DNA from: Mangrovimonas cancribranchiae | GTDB taxonomy: Bacteria > Bacteroidota > Bacteroidia > Flavobacteriales > Flavobacteriaceae | DNA: 64,000 nucleotides | Reading direction: 5' to 3' | Assembly (NCBI RefSeq): GCF_037126245.1 | Contig: NZ_CP136925.1 | Span: 2,124,001-2,188,000, forward strand | Shown here: in pieces, positions 8,136 to 16,834 of the stretch | Layout: the number at the start of each line of letters is the position of its first letter | How positions within the stretch are numbered: position 1 is the stretch's first letter | Notes under the pieces: model-generated | What the model saw: the letters and a program-made list of their open reading frames with translations, nothing else | Databases searched by the model: none | What the model was told of the DNA's origin: nothing | Position numbers and translations under genes: made by a program

Positions 8136-9236
8136 ATGAGATATTTAACAAGTTTTTTTCTTTTTTTGATGTTAGTGAATTGCCAAAAAAAGGAAAACGA
8201 AAAACATCTTGAATCTGAATTTATAAAAGCTGAATTTATATCAACAAAAATTGACAGTTTAAATTCTGAAAAAGAAGTTCAAACATTTGTCAATAAATTA
8301 AGGCATCCTTTTTATGAGCAAAAAATATCGGAAGATTCAGTAAGAATTTATAGGCAATTTGAGGAGTTTGAACTTAAAAAAATAAGGGAATTTAAACGAG
8401 ATTGTAGATTTGATGAAGACACTTTAACTAAAAAAGTTGCTGATTCCTTAAAGATAGACAAAAGTTATTATAAGTCAGATTTTGATAACAATGGTTTCAC
8501 CGATTTATTGATAATTGGAGATGGACACAATTGTATGGCAATGGCTGGATGTGAGGATGGCAAATACATTTCTTGCGATTTTGGCGTCCATTCTCTTATG
8601 AATTTCGGAAATGATTCCATTAATCCAATAGATTTAAACTTCATCACCAAATCCTTATCATTAGTTCCCAAAATTATTGAAACTAAAAATGGCTCTTATA
8701 TTGAATTACATAAACCACTTGACTACAAAATCGAAAATGGAGAATTAAAAAAATTTAGCAGAACTATTTCTATAGTTTATAAATATGGAACTTTTATTGA
8801 GCGAAACGAACAAGAGAATAAATACGATATTGAGAATATAGAATTTATTGCCCAAGGTTGTGTAGCTGGCTGTCCAGAATTTATTATTTCAATAGATAAA
8901 AATAAAAATGGAAAATTTAATGCAATAAACTACAATTGGTTTGACAAAGATTTTTCAGAAGATTTAGAACCAAATGATATTGAGGGCAAATATAAAACTC
9001 AAATTTTAGATAAACATTTTAAGGAAATCTATGGAATTATCAATTATTTAGACTTTCCTAATCTTGAAAACATATATTCTTCTGGTGCAATGCATTCGAG
9101 TTCTGTTGCTTTAAAAATCACTTACAACAACGGAAAAGTAAAAAATATAAGAGACGACGGATTAATTGGAACCTATGGACTCAAAAGGGTTTATGAATTG
9201 TTTTACGAATTAAGATTTAATCAAAATTGGAAATAA
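8136..9236 (+). CDS. Lipoprotein with DUF6438-like C-terminus (cassette c11)
   Basis: A 366-residue lipoprotein (FLFLMLVNC lipobox). The middle contains an FG-GAP-like calcium loop (SDFDNNGFTDLLIIGDG, about residues 114-130). The C-terminal part (about 235-360) begins QGCVAGCPEFIISIDKN and matches my memory of DUF6438, a domain of unknown function in Bacteroidetes lipoproteins. Probably surface or periplasmic. Single gene in the cassette; hexamers GGCTGT/ACAGCC match. Confidence 0.7.
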   Translation: MRYLTSFFLFLMLVNCQKKENEKHLESEFIKAEFISTKIDSLNSEKEVQTFVNKLRHPFYEQKISEDSVRIYRQFEEFELKKIREFKRDCRFDEDTLTKKVADSLKIDKSYYKSDFDNNGFTDLLIIGDGHNCMAMAGCEDGKYISCDFGVHSLMNFGNDSINPIDLNFITKSLSLVPKIIETKNGSYIELHKPLDYKIENGELKKFSRTISIVYKYGTFIERNEQENKYDIENIEFIAQGCVAGCPEFIISIDKNKNGKFNAINYNWFDKDFSEDLEPNDIEGKYKTQILDKHFKEIYGIINYLDFPNLENIYSSGAMHSSSVALKITYNNGKVKNIRDDGLIGTYGLKRVYELFYELRFNQNWK

Positions 9237-9244
9237 AAAATACT

Positions 9245-9377
9245 ACAGCCAACAACGTGTATAGCTCATTGCGGCTGAATTCCTAATCGGAATTCATTGC
9301 AATTTGCTATCTTTGGTTCACGGCGGAAAATCCTCGCGGATTTACCGCAACGAGCCATACACAAAACCGTTGTAACC
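9245..9377 (+). repeat. Cassette boundary site S12 (family B)
   Basis: Left box ACAGCC-AAC 9245-9253, right box GTT-GTAACC 9369-9377. Confidence 0.9.
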
Positions 9378-9387
9378 AATTTAAGTA

Positions 9388-9906
9388 ATGAACTTAATGA
9401 CCATAATAATCATCGGAATTATACTATTAGGGCTAATTGCTTTTTTTGCTACCAAAGTGGAAAATAAAACTACAAATTTCCAATCAGTAAAAATTCCATT
9501 AGACATTCTTGAAAAGGAGTTCGGAAAAGTAGAAATCAATGGCGGAACTTTACGCTTTTGGGGAAATTGGTTTGGAAAGCCAATGGACAATTACCACGAA
9601 ATTAAAAATGTCGAATTTGACAAAACCAATAATATTCTGATTTTGACTTTAGATGATGGAGAGAAAATTACAATGTGGAATCCATCCGGCTTGGAAATTG
9701 GACAAAAAGAATTGCAGATTAAAAAAGCTGACAAAATTTTATTTGAATGGCATCTCTACGGAGAAAATAAAACTGGAGAAAACTTAAGATTTGAATCTTA
9801 TAAAAATAATGGAATAAGTATAGAGTTTGCGACTGATTTTATGCCTGAAAAACGGAATGTAGAATGTCATAAATCGGAACCAGCTTTATCAATAATCGGA
9901 TATTAA
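9388..9906 (+). CDS. Membrane-anchored hypothetical protein (cassette c12)
   Basis: A 172-residue protein with one N-terminal transmembrane helix (MTIIIIGIILLGLIAFFA). The soluble domain is beta-rich with several Trp (RFWGNWFGKPMDNYHEIKNV, TMWNPSG), which recalls small lipid- or ligand-binding barrels. No family recognised. Hexamers GTAACC/GGTTAC match. Confidence 0.65.
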   Translation: MNLMTIIIIGIILLGLIAFFATKVENKTTNFQSVKIPLDILEKEFGKVEINGGTLRFWGNWFGKPMDNYHEIKNVEFDKTNNILILTLDDGEKITMWNPSGLEIGQKELQIKKADKILFEWHLYGENKTGENLRFESYKNNGISIEFATDFMPEKRNVECHKSEPALSIIGY

Positions 9907-9912
9907 AAAACT

Positions 9913-10049
9913 GGTTACAACAATGGCTATAATTCATTGCGGTTGAATTCCTAATCGGAATTCAACGCTTATTTATTATCTTTCGGCTACGGCGGAAAGA
10001 ATCCTGCGGATTTTTCCGCAACGAAATCATAGCCGAGACCGTTAGCTTT
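9913..10049 (+). repeat. Cassette boundary site S13 (family B)
   Basis: Left box GGTTAC-AAC 9913-9921, right box GTT-AGCTTT 10041-10049. Confidence 0.9.
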
Positions 10050-10339
10050 AATGCTGGAGCAAGTTTGCGGTTTGAAAAAAGCTTGATTTATTTTTCGATT
10101 TTTTTTAGAATTTTAAGGTAGATAAATCAGAAAAACTGTGTGCGGAATTTCAAAAAATTTCGGAATTATCACTCAAATGTGGAATGAAATACAACAGCGG
10201 AATTGCGCACTCAAACCTGAATTAAAAAACGGTCGGAATTTGAGCAAGTTTGCGGAATGAACTAAAAACGGAAATTAAAGAAACCTGAATAAAAAGCTGA
10301 CCGAAAAAACAAAAAACGGAATGAATTATAAAAGCACTA
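10050..10339 (+). other. Cassette c13 without a convincing gene
   Basis: About 290 bases with no credible ORF. It is rich in GCGGAAT repeats. Part of it (GTGTGCGGAATTT followed by GCGGAATTGCGCACTCAAAC) recurs at 35391-35431 beside another cassette gene, so it is a mobile or shared non-coding segment. The flanking hexamers AGCTTT/AAAGCT match perfectly, so this is an intact cassette rather than random spacer. A small RNA is possible. Confidence 0.55.
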
Positions 10340-10478
10340 AAAGCTAACAACGGCTATAATTCATTACGGCGGAATTTCCTCGCGGAAATTCCATTCATTT
10401 TTGCTATCTTTCGGTCAACGTCGGAAAAATGGTCGCCCATTTTTCCGTAACGAAATCATAGCCAAGACCGTTGTGTTT
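10340..10478 (+). repeat. Cassette boundary site S14 (family B variant)
   Basis: Left box AAAGCT-AAC 10340-10348, right box GTT-GTGTTT 10470-10478. Confidence 0.9.
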
Positions 10479-10513
10479 AATTTCCCAGCAAACCGAAAAC
10501 CGAAAAATAAGAA

Positions 10514-10990
10514 TTGAATTTAAACGAGAATTACATAAAAATTAAAGAGTTCATTTCTCAATATTATTGGATTGCGGGAATTCCATTTTTGATTTGGGGA
10601 TTTATTCTTGCGATGGAAAGTAAGGAAGATATAAATCGGAATCAAAAAGAGACTTACGGAATGGTTTATGGAGCAAGACCGATTTACAAGCAATACAGCA
10701 AGCGGAATTACAAATATGAATTCTATTACAACGGAAAAAAATATACTGGAACTTCGACTGCATATAATTCCAAAAATGTAGAAAATGGGAATTTTTACAA
10801 AGTGGAATTCTCTGATAAAAATCCTGAACATAGCCGAATGAATTTTGACTTGGAATACGTTAGAGAAATAAAGACTGATGAAAACGGAAAAATCGATACA
10901 ACATACGTTCCGAAAGACCAAAAATTGCGGAATGAAATGAAAGAACGATTAGAAAAATATAAAATTGAACTGGACACTATAAAAAACTAA
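10514..10990 (+). CDS. Membrane-anchored DUF3592-like protein (cassette c14)
   Basis: A 158-residue protein read from TTG 10514. One transmembrane helix (YYWIAGIPFLIWGFILAM) is followed by a domain with the pattern 'yGxV...YxYxFxxnGKkYxGtst' and 'V.fsdknPehSrm', as in DUF3592 proteins. The tail is charged and helical. Function unknown. Hexamers GTGTTT/AAACAC match. Confidence 0.6.
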   Translation: MNLNENYIKIKEFISQYYWIAGIPFLIWGFILAMESKEDINRNQKETYGMVYGARPIYKQYSKRNYKYEFYYNGKKYTGTSTAYNSKNVENGNFYKVEFSDKNPEHSRMNFDLEYVREIKTDENGKIDTTYVPKDQKLRNEMKERLEKYKIELDTIKN

Positions 10991-11123
10991 ACACAACAAT
11001 GGCTATAAGTAATTGCTTGTTCTCGCCTACTTCTGAAAATCCTCGCGGATTTTCAGCTTGGTTTGTACTTGCAAAGTTTAGTGCTAACCCACGCAACTAC
11101 TCATAGCCGAGACCGTTACCTGT
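10989..11123 (+). repeat. Cassette boundary site S15 (family C)
   Basis: Left box AAACAC-AAC 10989-10997 (overlaps the stop of the preceding gene), right box GTT-ACCTGT 11115-11123. Hairpin GAAAATCC/GGATTTTC. Confidence 0.88.
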
Positions 11124-11128
11124 AATTT

Positions 11129-11938
11129 ATGAGAAACTTTGTGCTAATCACATTAGCTATTACAATTACGAGTTGCAAATCTCTTAAAACAGAACTTCCA
11201 AAAGAATTAAATGTGCTCTTTATTGGAAACAGTTTGACCTATTATCACGATATGCCTCAAACTCTTCAAATGATGCTGAATGAAACAAATACAAATATTA
11301 CGATTGACCAAAGTACTTATCCAGGTTATTCTTTGTCACAGCATTTATCTCGCCAAACTGAATCGACACCTGAAAACAGAATTATAACTCTTACCGAAAA
11401 AAAGATAGCGGAAAGAGATTGGGACATAATAATTTTACAAACTGGAACTGTAAGTGTTTTAATTCCAGAAAATCGAGAATTTAAAGTTAATAAAGCTATA
11501 TCGAGAATTAAAAAATTGGCTGCGAATAAAGACTGTAAATTTATACTATTTAATACTTGGCCATCTAAAAGAGAATATCCAAAAAAATATTGCTATTCGG
11601 GTCATTCAATTGATAAATCAATTAAAGATATTGATTATTGCTCACCAGTTATGGAAAATTTGAAACAAGAAATTAATGCAATCAATGAATCATATAAATT
11701 AGTTTCAGAATCAAATAAAATTATAAAATCTGACAATGGAAGTAAATTCTATGAAATCAGAACTTCTCTTCCAGAAATTGAACTTTATGAAGATTACATT
11801 CATCCAAATAAAAATGGAGCTTTTTTAAACGCTTGTATTTTTTACCAAATGTTAACTGATAAAAAAGCAACTGACTTGAAATACAATGGAAATATTGAAC
11901 CTAAAACAGCGGAATTATTAAAGAAAATAGCGAAATAA
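11129..11938 (+). CDS. SGNH-hydrolase-like lipoprotein (cassette c15)
   Basis: A 269-residue lipoprotein (short signal, lipobox ITSC). The mature start has the SGNH block I in the form LFIGNSLTYYHDM, with Ser as nucleophile. The C-terminal block YEDYIHPNKNG supplies the D-x-x-H pair. Members of this GNSLT-type group are carbohydrate esterases or lipases; the substrate cannot be read here. Expected at the outer membrane or in the periplasm. Hexamers ACCTGT/ACAGGT match. Confidence 0.78.
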   Translation: MRNFVLITLAITITSCKSLKTELPKELNVLFIGNSLTYYHDMPQTLQMMLNETNTNITIDQSTYPGYSLSQHLSRQTESTPENRIITLTEKKIAERDWDIIILQTGTVSVLIPENREFKVNKAISRIKKLAANKDCKFILFNTWPSKREYPKKYCYSGHSIDKSIKDIDYCSPVMENLKQEINAINESYKLVSESNKIIKSDNGSKFYEIRTSLPEIELYEDYIHPNKNGAFLNACIFYQMLTDKKATDLKYNGNIEPKTAELLKKIAK

Positions 11939-11943
11939 AAACT

Positions 11944-12077
11944 ACAGGTAACAACGTGTATAGCTCATTGCGGCTGAATTCCTAATCGGAATTCATTGCA
12001 ATTTGCTATCTTTCGGTTACGGCGGAAAATCATAGCTGATTTTCCGCAACGAGCCATACACAAAGACCGTTGTAAGC
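11944..12077 (+). repeat. Cassette boundary site S16 (family B)
   Basis: Left box ACAGGT-AAC 11944-11952, right box GTT-GTAAGC 12069-12077. Confidence 0.9.
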
Positions 12078-12080
12078 AAT

Positions 12081-12950
12081 TTGACAAAAACCTTGGAAAA
12101 AGACAAAGTATCGAATAGAAAAGACGTAATGATTTACTTGCTTACCGAATTAAGCAAGAAAGAAAAACCTGTGCGAATGGATGAATTCTTTTTTGAAACT
12201 GGTTATGCAAATGGTTTGGATTCGTTTAGAGAAGTGCTAGAAGAAATGTCTCGTTTGGAATGGATAAATATTATTGACGAACCAGGAACACCTGCTTTCG
12301 GTGTTTTACCAACAAGAGATATAAAATATACAATCAGCATTAAAGGAATTGAACATTTGAACGAAATAAATAATCCACCAGAAAAGAAAAAAGAAAAAAA
12401 GAATTATCATATAAAGGAAATTGTAATTGGAATAATTATAACAGTTGTTGGTGGAATGATTTTAAATATTATACCTAATCCAAAAGAGATTTTTCAAACA
12501 GAAAACAAAAAAACAGTTTATCAAAAACCATATATTGCTATTGAGAATTATAAGCTTAAAGCTATTAATGAAAGTGCAAGAAATTTAGATACAATTTCAG
12601 TAAATTTTAAATATCAGGGCTCGAAAATTCAATTAAACCGAAATTTTAAATTGGTGGAATATACTTTTAACGATAAATATTATTTTCATTTAGGAGACAG
12701 AAATGAATTTGAACCGAAACTGGAATTAATAGAAGTAAATTTAAATAATCCAATTATTGATTCAATTAATCAAAATTCAGAAGTAAAACTTGAACTAAAA
12801 AGGCATTTAATTTTTAGTGGCTTTCGAACCGCTTATTTTGAGGAAAATGATAAAGAAAAGATTGGAAATTTAAAAATCTCATTTAGTTATGAGTCTGAAA
12901 TCGGAATAACGAATGACACATTAGTTAGTGACATTTTTATAGTAAAATAA
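12081..12950 (+). CDS. Winged-helix-like cytoplasmic domain with transmembrane anchor (cassette c16)
   Basis: A 289-residue protein. TTG 12081 lies inside the conserved AATTTGA that follows the boundary hexamer; ATG 12129 is the alternative. Residues 10-95 look like a small winged-helix domain (three helices, then IDEPGTPAFGVLP as a wing). One transmembrane helix follows (about 115-135), and a beta-rich domain of about 150 residues would lie outside the cytoplasm. This resembles a one-component membrane sensor; that role is inferred. Hexamers GTAAGC/GCTTAC match. Confidence 0.6.
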   Translation: MTKTLEKDKVSNRKDVMIYLLTELSKKEKPVRMDEFFFETGYANGLDSFREVLEEMSRLEWINIIDEPGTPAFGVLPTRDIKYTISIKGIEHLNEINNPPEKKKEKKNYHIKEIVIGIIITVVGGMILNIIPNPKEIFQTENKKTVYQKPYIAIENYKLKAINESARNLDTISVNFKYQGSKIQLNRNFKLVEYTFNDKYYFHLGDRNEFEPKLELIEVNLNNPIIDSINQNSEVKLELKRHLIFSGFRTAYFEENDKEKIGNLKISFSYESEIGITNDTLVSDIFIVK

Positions 12951-12953
12951 ACT

Positions 12954-13090
12954 GCTTACAACAATGTATAACCGCAATTACGGCGGATTCGACTACGTCC
13001 GAATCCACTCGGAATTGCTAACGTCAGTGCTTAACCGAAAATCATTAACTTTAATCCCGTAACTGACGGTTATACTAGACCGTTAGGTAT
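12954..13090 (+). repeat. Cassette boundary site S17 (family A)
   Basis: Left box GCTTAC-AAC 12954-12962, right box GTT-AGGTAT 13082-13090. Confidence 0.9.
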
Positions 13091-13097
13091 AATTGAT

Positions 13098-13649
13098 ATG
13101 AAACACACATTAATATTTTTTCTTTTAATAACAAGCTTGAGCTGTGCTCAACAAAAAGACACAAAAACTGACAAGGAAATTGCTTTAGAATTATGCGATG
13201 AATTCTCAAAACAATATTCTAAAAACAACAGTTATCAAAGTAACCGAATGATTTACATAAAAACCGTTCAAATTAAACTTGTGAATTACGATTCTGAAAA
13301 AGAAGAAAATATTTCAAGAAAGCTTCACGAACTATGTCCATCATTTTTGGAATACTCAACTGTTGCGAGTAAATTGAAAGCTGAAAGCAAAGGGCGACCA
13401 GATGCTTTTAAATTATGGGATATTTATATAAAAAGTCAAAATGATATTCCTTGGACTGAAAGTGAAAAAAAGCAATTTTTAGACATTTGTAATTATGCTC
13501 TCTCAAAAAGGCCAAATAGCGAAAAATTGTGCGAATGTACAATTGACAAAATTTCTGAAAGATTAAGTGCTGAATATTTTCTTGGACTATCAACGAACGA
13601 ACAAGGGTATTTAGGAGGACAAGTTGGATATGTATATTGTTCTGAATAA
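13098..13649 (+). CDS. Lipoprotein of unknown function (cassette c17)
   Basis: A 183-residue lipoprotein (lipobox TSLSC). The mature part is mainly helical with five Cys residues (ALELCDEF, HELCPSF, FLDICNYAL, EKLCECTIDKI) and ends GYVYCSE. The ECTIDKISERLSAEYF segment resembles short motifs repeated in Bacteroidetes exported proteins. No named family. Hexamers AGGTAT/ATACCT match. Confidence 0.65.
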   Translation: MKHTLIFFLLITSLSCAQQKDTKTDKEIALELCDEFSKQYSKNNSYQSNRMIYIKTVQIKLVNYDSEKEENISRKLHELCPSFLEYSTVASKLKAESKGRPDAFKLWDIYIKSQNDIPWTESEKKQFLDICNYALSKRPNSEKLCECTIDKISERLSAEYFLGLSTNEQGYLGGQVGYVYCSE

Positions 13650-13658
13650 AAAACAACT

Positions 13659-13795
13659 ATACCTAACAATGGCTATAATTCATTGCGGTTGAATTCCTAA
13701 TCGGAATTCAACGCTTATTTACTATCTTTCGGCTACGGCGGAAAGAATCCTGCGGATTTTTCCGCAACGAAATCATAGCCGAGACCGTTGCCCAC
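13659..13795 (+). repeat. Cassette boundary site S18 (family B)
   Basis: Left box ATACCT-AAC 13659-13667, right box GTT-GCCCAC 13787-13795. Confidence 0.9.
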
Positions 13796-13798
13796 AAG

Positions 13799-14305
13799 TT
13801 GAAAAAAACGAAAATTACATATTTAATCGGACTTCTATTCCTACCAATTTTGATATATGGGCAGAATCCTAAATCTGAATTGAAAAACGAACTGAATAAA
13901 ATTGACTCAATTGTTGAATTGACCAACAGAACTGAAAAAAACTATTCTGAAGGAATTGCAGAAGGACCAATTGTTTATAAAAGCATTTTTAGAAAAAATG
14001 GAGGTTGGGAAGCCTATTATTTATACCAACAGCAAAACGACAATCCTCCACTCCGAATTAAATATAATGAAGCTGGCTACAAAACGTATCAAAAATTTGA
14101 ATTTTACTATCAAAATGGAGAACTGATTTTTGCCAAACTAAACGTGGATTTTTATCGTGGAAAAAGAAAAAATAAACCGATTGAGAAAAAATATTATTTC
14201 AAAAACTCAAAACTGATTTCCGACTCAAAACCTGAATTGGAAAACTACGGAACGGAATACATAAAACGGACAGAAAAAACTGTTCGGAAAATGATTTATG
14301 AATAA
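13799..14305 (+). CDS. Exported hypothetical protein (cassette c18)
   Basis: A 168-residue protein starting at TTG 13799, three bases past the boundary hexamer. The signal peptide is MKKTKITYLIGLLFLPILIYG. The mature domain is beta-rich (EAYYLYQQQNDNPPLRIKYN, KFEFYYQNGELIFAKLNV), similar in texture to MORN/WD-like exported proteins. Function unknown. Hexamers GCCCAC/GTGGGC match exactly. Confidence 0.65.
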   Translation: MKKTKITYLIGLLFLPILIYGQNPKSELKNELNKIDSIVELTNRTEKNYSEGIAEGPIVYKSIFRKNGGWEAYYLYQQQNDNPPLRIKYNEAGYKTYQKFEFYYQNGELIFAKLNVDFYRGKRKNKPIEKKYYFKNSKLISDSKPELENYGTEYIKRTEKTVRKMIYE

Positions 14306-14313
14306 AAAAACCA

Positions 14314-14461
14314 GTGGGCAACACCGTGTAAGCGCAATAACGGCTGAATTTCCTAATCGGAAATTCAACACGTTTTGCTATCTTTAGTGCGTCAGCGGAA
14401 AATACTCGCGCATTTTTCCGTTACTGACGGTTATACGAAACCGTTGCCAGTAATTAAAGTA
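14314..14461 (+). repeat. Cassette boundary site S19 (family A/B hybrid)
   Basis: Left box GTGGGC-AAC 14314-14322, right box GTT-GCCAGT 14453-14461. The left half is family B-like (hairpin GAATTTCC/GGAAATTC), but the right arm ACTGACGGTTATACGAAACC is family A, as if two sites had recombined. Confidence 0.85.
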
Positions 14462-14568
14462 AAACGTAAAATATAATTAGAAATTGACTAATAAAAATGA
14501 ACACTTCAATAATTCTAATTTTTCTTTTTTTAAAGCTTATTTAGATTTAACCAACTAAACTCATATTA

Positions 14569-16005
14569 ATGAAAAAACTATTGCTGTTTATATTAACACA
14601 AATAATATTTTCAAATTTATATGGTCAAATTTCCTCTGGAATGGCTACAATTTCAGAAACATTTTCATCAAATGGGAGATATAAATTAATTTCTTATTCA
14701 TATGATGATGATTTCCCAAATACAATAGGTGAATCGTTTATTATCAAATATGACATTTACAAAAGACCAGATACAATATATAAGATTGATAGGTCTTTTG
14801 ATTTGTATGCAGATTATCCTTTTCACACTATTGTAAGTAATGATGGTAAAAAAATTATGCATTTAATAAATAACAGATATTATAAAGGTAAAGAAAACAA
14901 CAACGTAGTAATTTATAAAAATGGGACATTAGACAAAAGTTATACTTCTGAAGAATTTATAAAATGTAATAAAAGTGTAGAAAATTGCGAACTTTTCTAC
15001 CAAAACAAATACGAAGTAATAAATTACAAAAAAAGTAGTTACCTAGTAAAATCCTTTAAAGAAAACGCAAGCGAAGAAGATAAATTTTTATATGACAAAT
15101 ATATATTTAATAAAAATGATTCCATCTATGTTACTGATTCTAGAAAAAAAACAACTATTTATGACTTAAACAATGAAAAATTTCTAAAGAACAACTTAAA
15201 CTTTGATTCCATTTTTCCAAACATTAAAAACTACATAACAACAAATAGCAAAATAAATTATTATGAGTATCCATTTAAATATATAATAGATTTAGAAACT
15301 AAACTAACAAATGAAAAACTTTCAAAAAAAATTAGTGATATATCAGGATTGAAATTCATTCCATTAAAAGATTCTACTTTTAACAAATTCAAGCTTTACA
15401 GAATTGACATTCGAGGTTTTCTTGATAAAACTGGAAAGTTTGAATTAGATTCGATAAATGCAGACACTATATTTGACAAGCAAAAAATTAAAACATTTTT
15501 AAAAGAAACTCAATTTAAAACAGATTTTATTCCAAAAGAAGTAGATAAAATTTATTTAAAAAATTTTTTTGGAGGATATAGAAATTACGATAACAAAATT
15601 GCTGAACAAGTAACAATCAATGAAAAAGAAAAAAGAATTGAAGAATATAAACGAAGGTTAACTCTGGAAATTATTGATGGAATTTATATACCAAAAAATC
15701 TATATGAGTGTATGACTGAATTAGATAGTATATTAAATTTTGAAAGCAAAAGGAAATTGATGGAATCCGAAAACCTTTGGGAATATAACTCGCATATGGG
15801 AGGTTTAGGAATGTGGATTAGAAATAATTGGGGAATCAACGGGGGCTCAAGACTTAAAAAGTATTTTAACGACCGGAAAGTTGGAATTAGTGGCTTTGGC
15901 AACGATAACATTTCTGGGATAATTATAGAGTTCTATAACAAGTGGCTAAATGGAAATAAAGAATCTATTAAAAAATGGGAAAAGAATAATCCTAAAAAAA
16001 AATAA
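14569..16005 (+). CDS. Exported protein with DUF6794-like C-terminus (cassette c19)
   Basis: A 478-residue protein with a signal peptide (MKKLLLFILTQIIFSNLYG). The long middle part is Lys/Asn/Tyr-rich. The last 110 residues (starting IPKNLYECMTELDSIL, with GGLGMWIRNNWGINGGS and KYFNDRKVG) match what I know as DUF6794, a small helical domain of unknown function. The region between the boundary and the start (14462-14568) holds only A/T-rich leader. Hexamers GCCAGT/ACTGCC differ at one base. Confidence 0.65.
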   Translation: MKKLLLFILTQIIFSNLYGQISSGMATISETFSSNGRYKLISYSYDDDFPNTIGESFIIKYDIYKRPDTIYKIDRSFDLYADYPFHTIVSNDGKKIMHLINNRYYKGKENNNVVIYKNGTLDKSYTSEEFIKCNKSVENCELFYQNKYEVINYKKSSYLVKSFKENASEEDKFLYDKYIFNKNDSIYVTDSRKKTTIYDLNNEKFLKNNLNFDSIFPNIKNYITTNSKINYYEYPFKYIIDLETKLTNEKLSKKISDISGLKFIPLKDSTFNKFKLYRIDIRGFLDKTGKFELDSINADTIFDKQKIKTFLKETQFKTDFIPKEVDKIYLKNFFGGYRNYDNKIAEQVTINEKEKRIEEYKRRLTLEIIDGIYIPKNLYECMTELDSILNFESKRKLMESENLWEYNSHMGGLGMWIRNNWGINGGSRLKKYFNDRKVGISGFGNDNISGIIIEFYNKWLNGNKESIKKWEKNNPKKK

Positions 16006-16007
16006 CT

Positions 16008-16143
16008 ACTGCCAACAACGTATAACAACAATTGCGGCTCTGTGTCCTGCGGACACAACCGCGCAAGCATAAAAGTCGGTAATTTTAGCTATCTTAGTTT
16101 TTAATCAATCCGCAACTGATTGTTATACAAGACCGTTGTGTGT
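16008..16143 (+). repeat. Cassette boundary site S20 (family D)
   Basis: Left box ACTGCC-AAC 16008-16016, right box GTT-GTGTGT 16135-16143. Arms GTATAACAACAATTGCGG / CCGCAACTGATTGTTATAC, inner hairpin TGTGTCCT/GGACACA. Confidence 0.9.
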
Positions 16144-16694
16144 CATTTAAAAAACCCAGAACGAAATTGAAAACTGAAATAATTAACCAACCATATTCTA
16201 GAGAATTTAAAGAAAGGATTTACGATATTGAAAGTCCTTGGAATTCTCAATCGTGGACTTGGATAAAGTTTACGGACGAAAATATGATTGAAACTGTCGG
16301 ACAATTTCGTGGATTTCCAAAAGAAGTAAAATACTCAGAAAGTCAGAATGAAATTATCGTTTTGACATCTGACCACATCTTCAGATTAAACGCTTCTGAC
16401 TTGAATTTAATTGAAACGGAAAGACAGTTGAATTATCAAGATTTAGAAGTCTCACCAGACGGAACTTTCATTTTTCATAACTATTACGAAATTGAAAAAA
16501 TGAACAACTCGCTATCTGAAATGATTGAGATTGAAAGTCCTTTTAAAATGGACGACATTCGATTTAAAAAATGGAATGGTAAAAACTTGGAATTTGAGTG
16601 TGAGGAATTTACTAATTGGAGTCGGAAAGAATTAATGGAATTAGACACAACTGAATGGAAAATAAAAATAAAAACGCCACACAACAATGTATAA
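16140..16694 (+). CDS. Soluble hypothetical protein (cassette c20)
   Basis: A 184-residue protein whose GTG start lies inside the boundary hexamer and whose stop is the TATAA of the next site, so cassette and gene are coextensive. Beta-rich, with repeated short strand units (SQNEIIVLTSDHIFRLNASD, LEVSPDGTFIFHNYYEIE) that resemble WD-like or beta-propeller blades. No signal peptide. No family recognised. Hexamers GTGTGT and CCACAC differ at one position. Confidence 0.6.
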   Translation: MSFKKPRTKLKTEIINQPYSREFKERIYDIESPWNSQSWTWIKFTDENMIETVGQFRGFPKEVKYSESQNEIIVLTSDHIFRLNASDLNLIETERQLNYQDLEVSPDGTFIFHNYYEIEKMNNSLSEMIEIESPFKMDDIRFKKWNGKNLEFECEEFTNWSRKELMELDTTEWKIKIKTPHNNV

Positions 16695-16813
16695 CCGCAA
16701 TTACGGCGGATTCGACTACGTCCGAATCCACTCGGAATTGCTAACGTCTGTGATAAACCGAAAATTATTAACTTTAATCCCGTAACTGACGGTTATACGA
16801 GACCGTTGTATGC
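16677..16813 (+). repeat. Cassette boundary site S21 (family A)
   Basis: Left box CCACAC-AAC 16677-16685, right box GTT-GTATGC 16805-16813. Confidence 0.9.
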
Positions 16814-16834
16814 AATGCGAAAACCACTTTAACT

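Noticed and set aside
10520-10977. Long minus-strand ORFs opposite the c14 gene
   Set aside because: All other cassette genes are on the + strand; the + frame has a transmembrane helix and a DUF3592-like pattern, whereas the minus frames show only low-complexity Phe/Ile/Ser runs.
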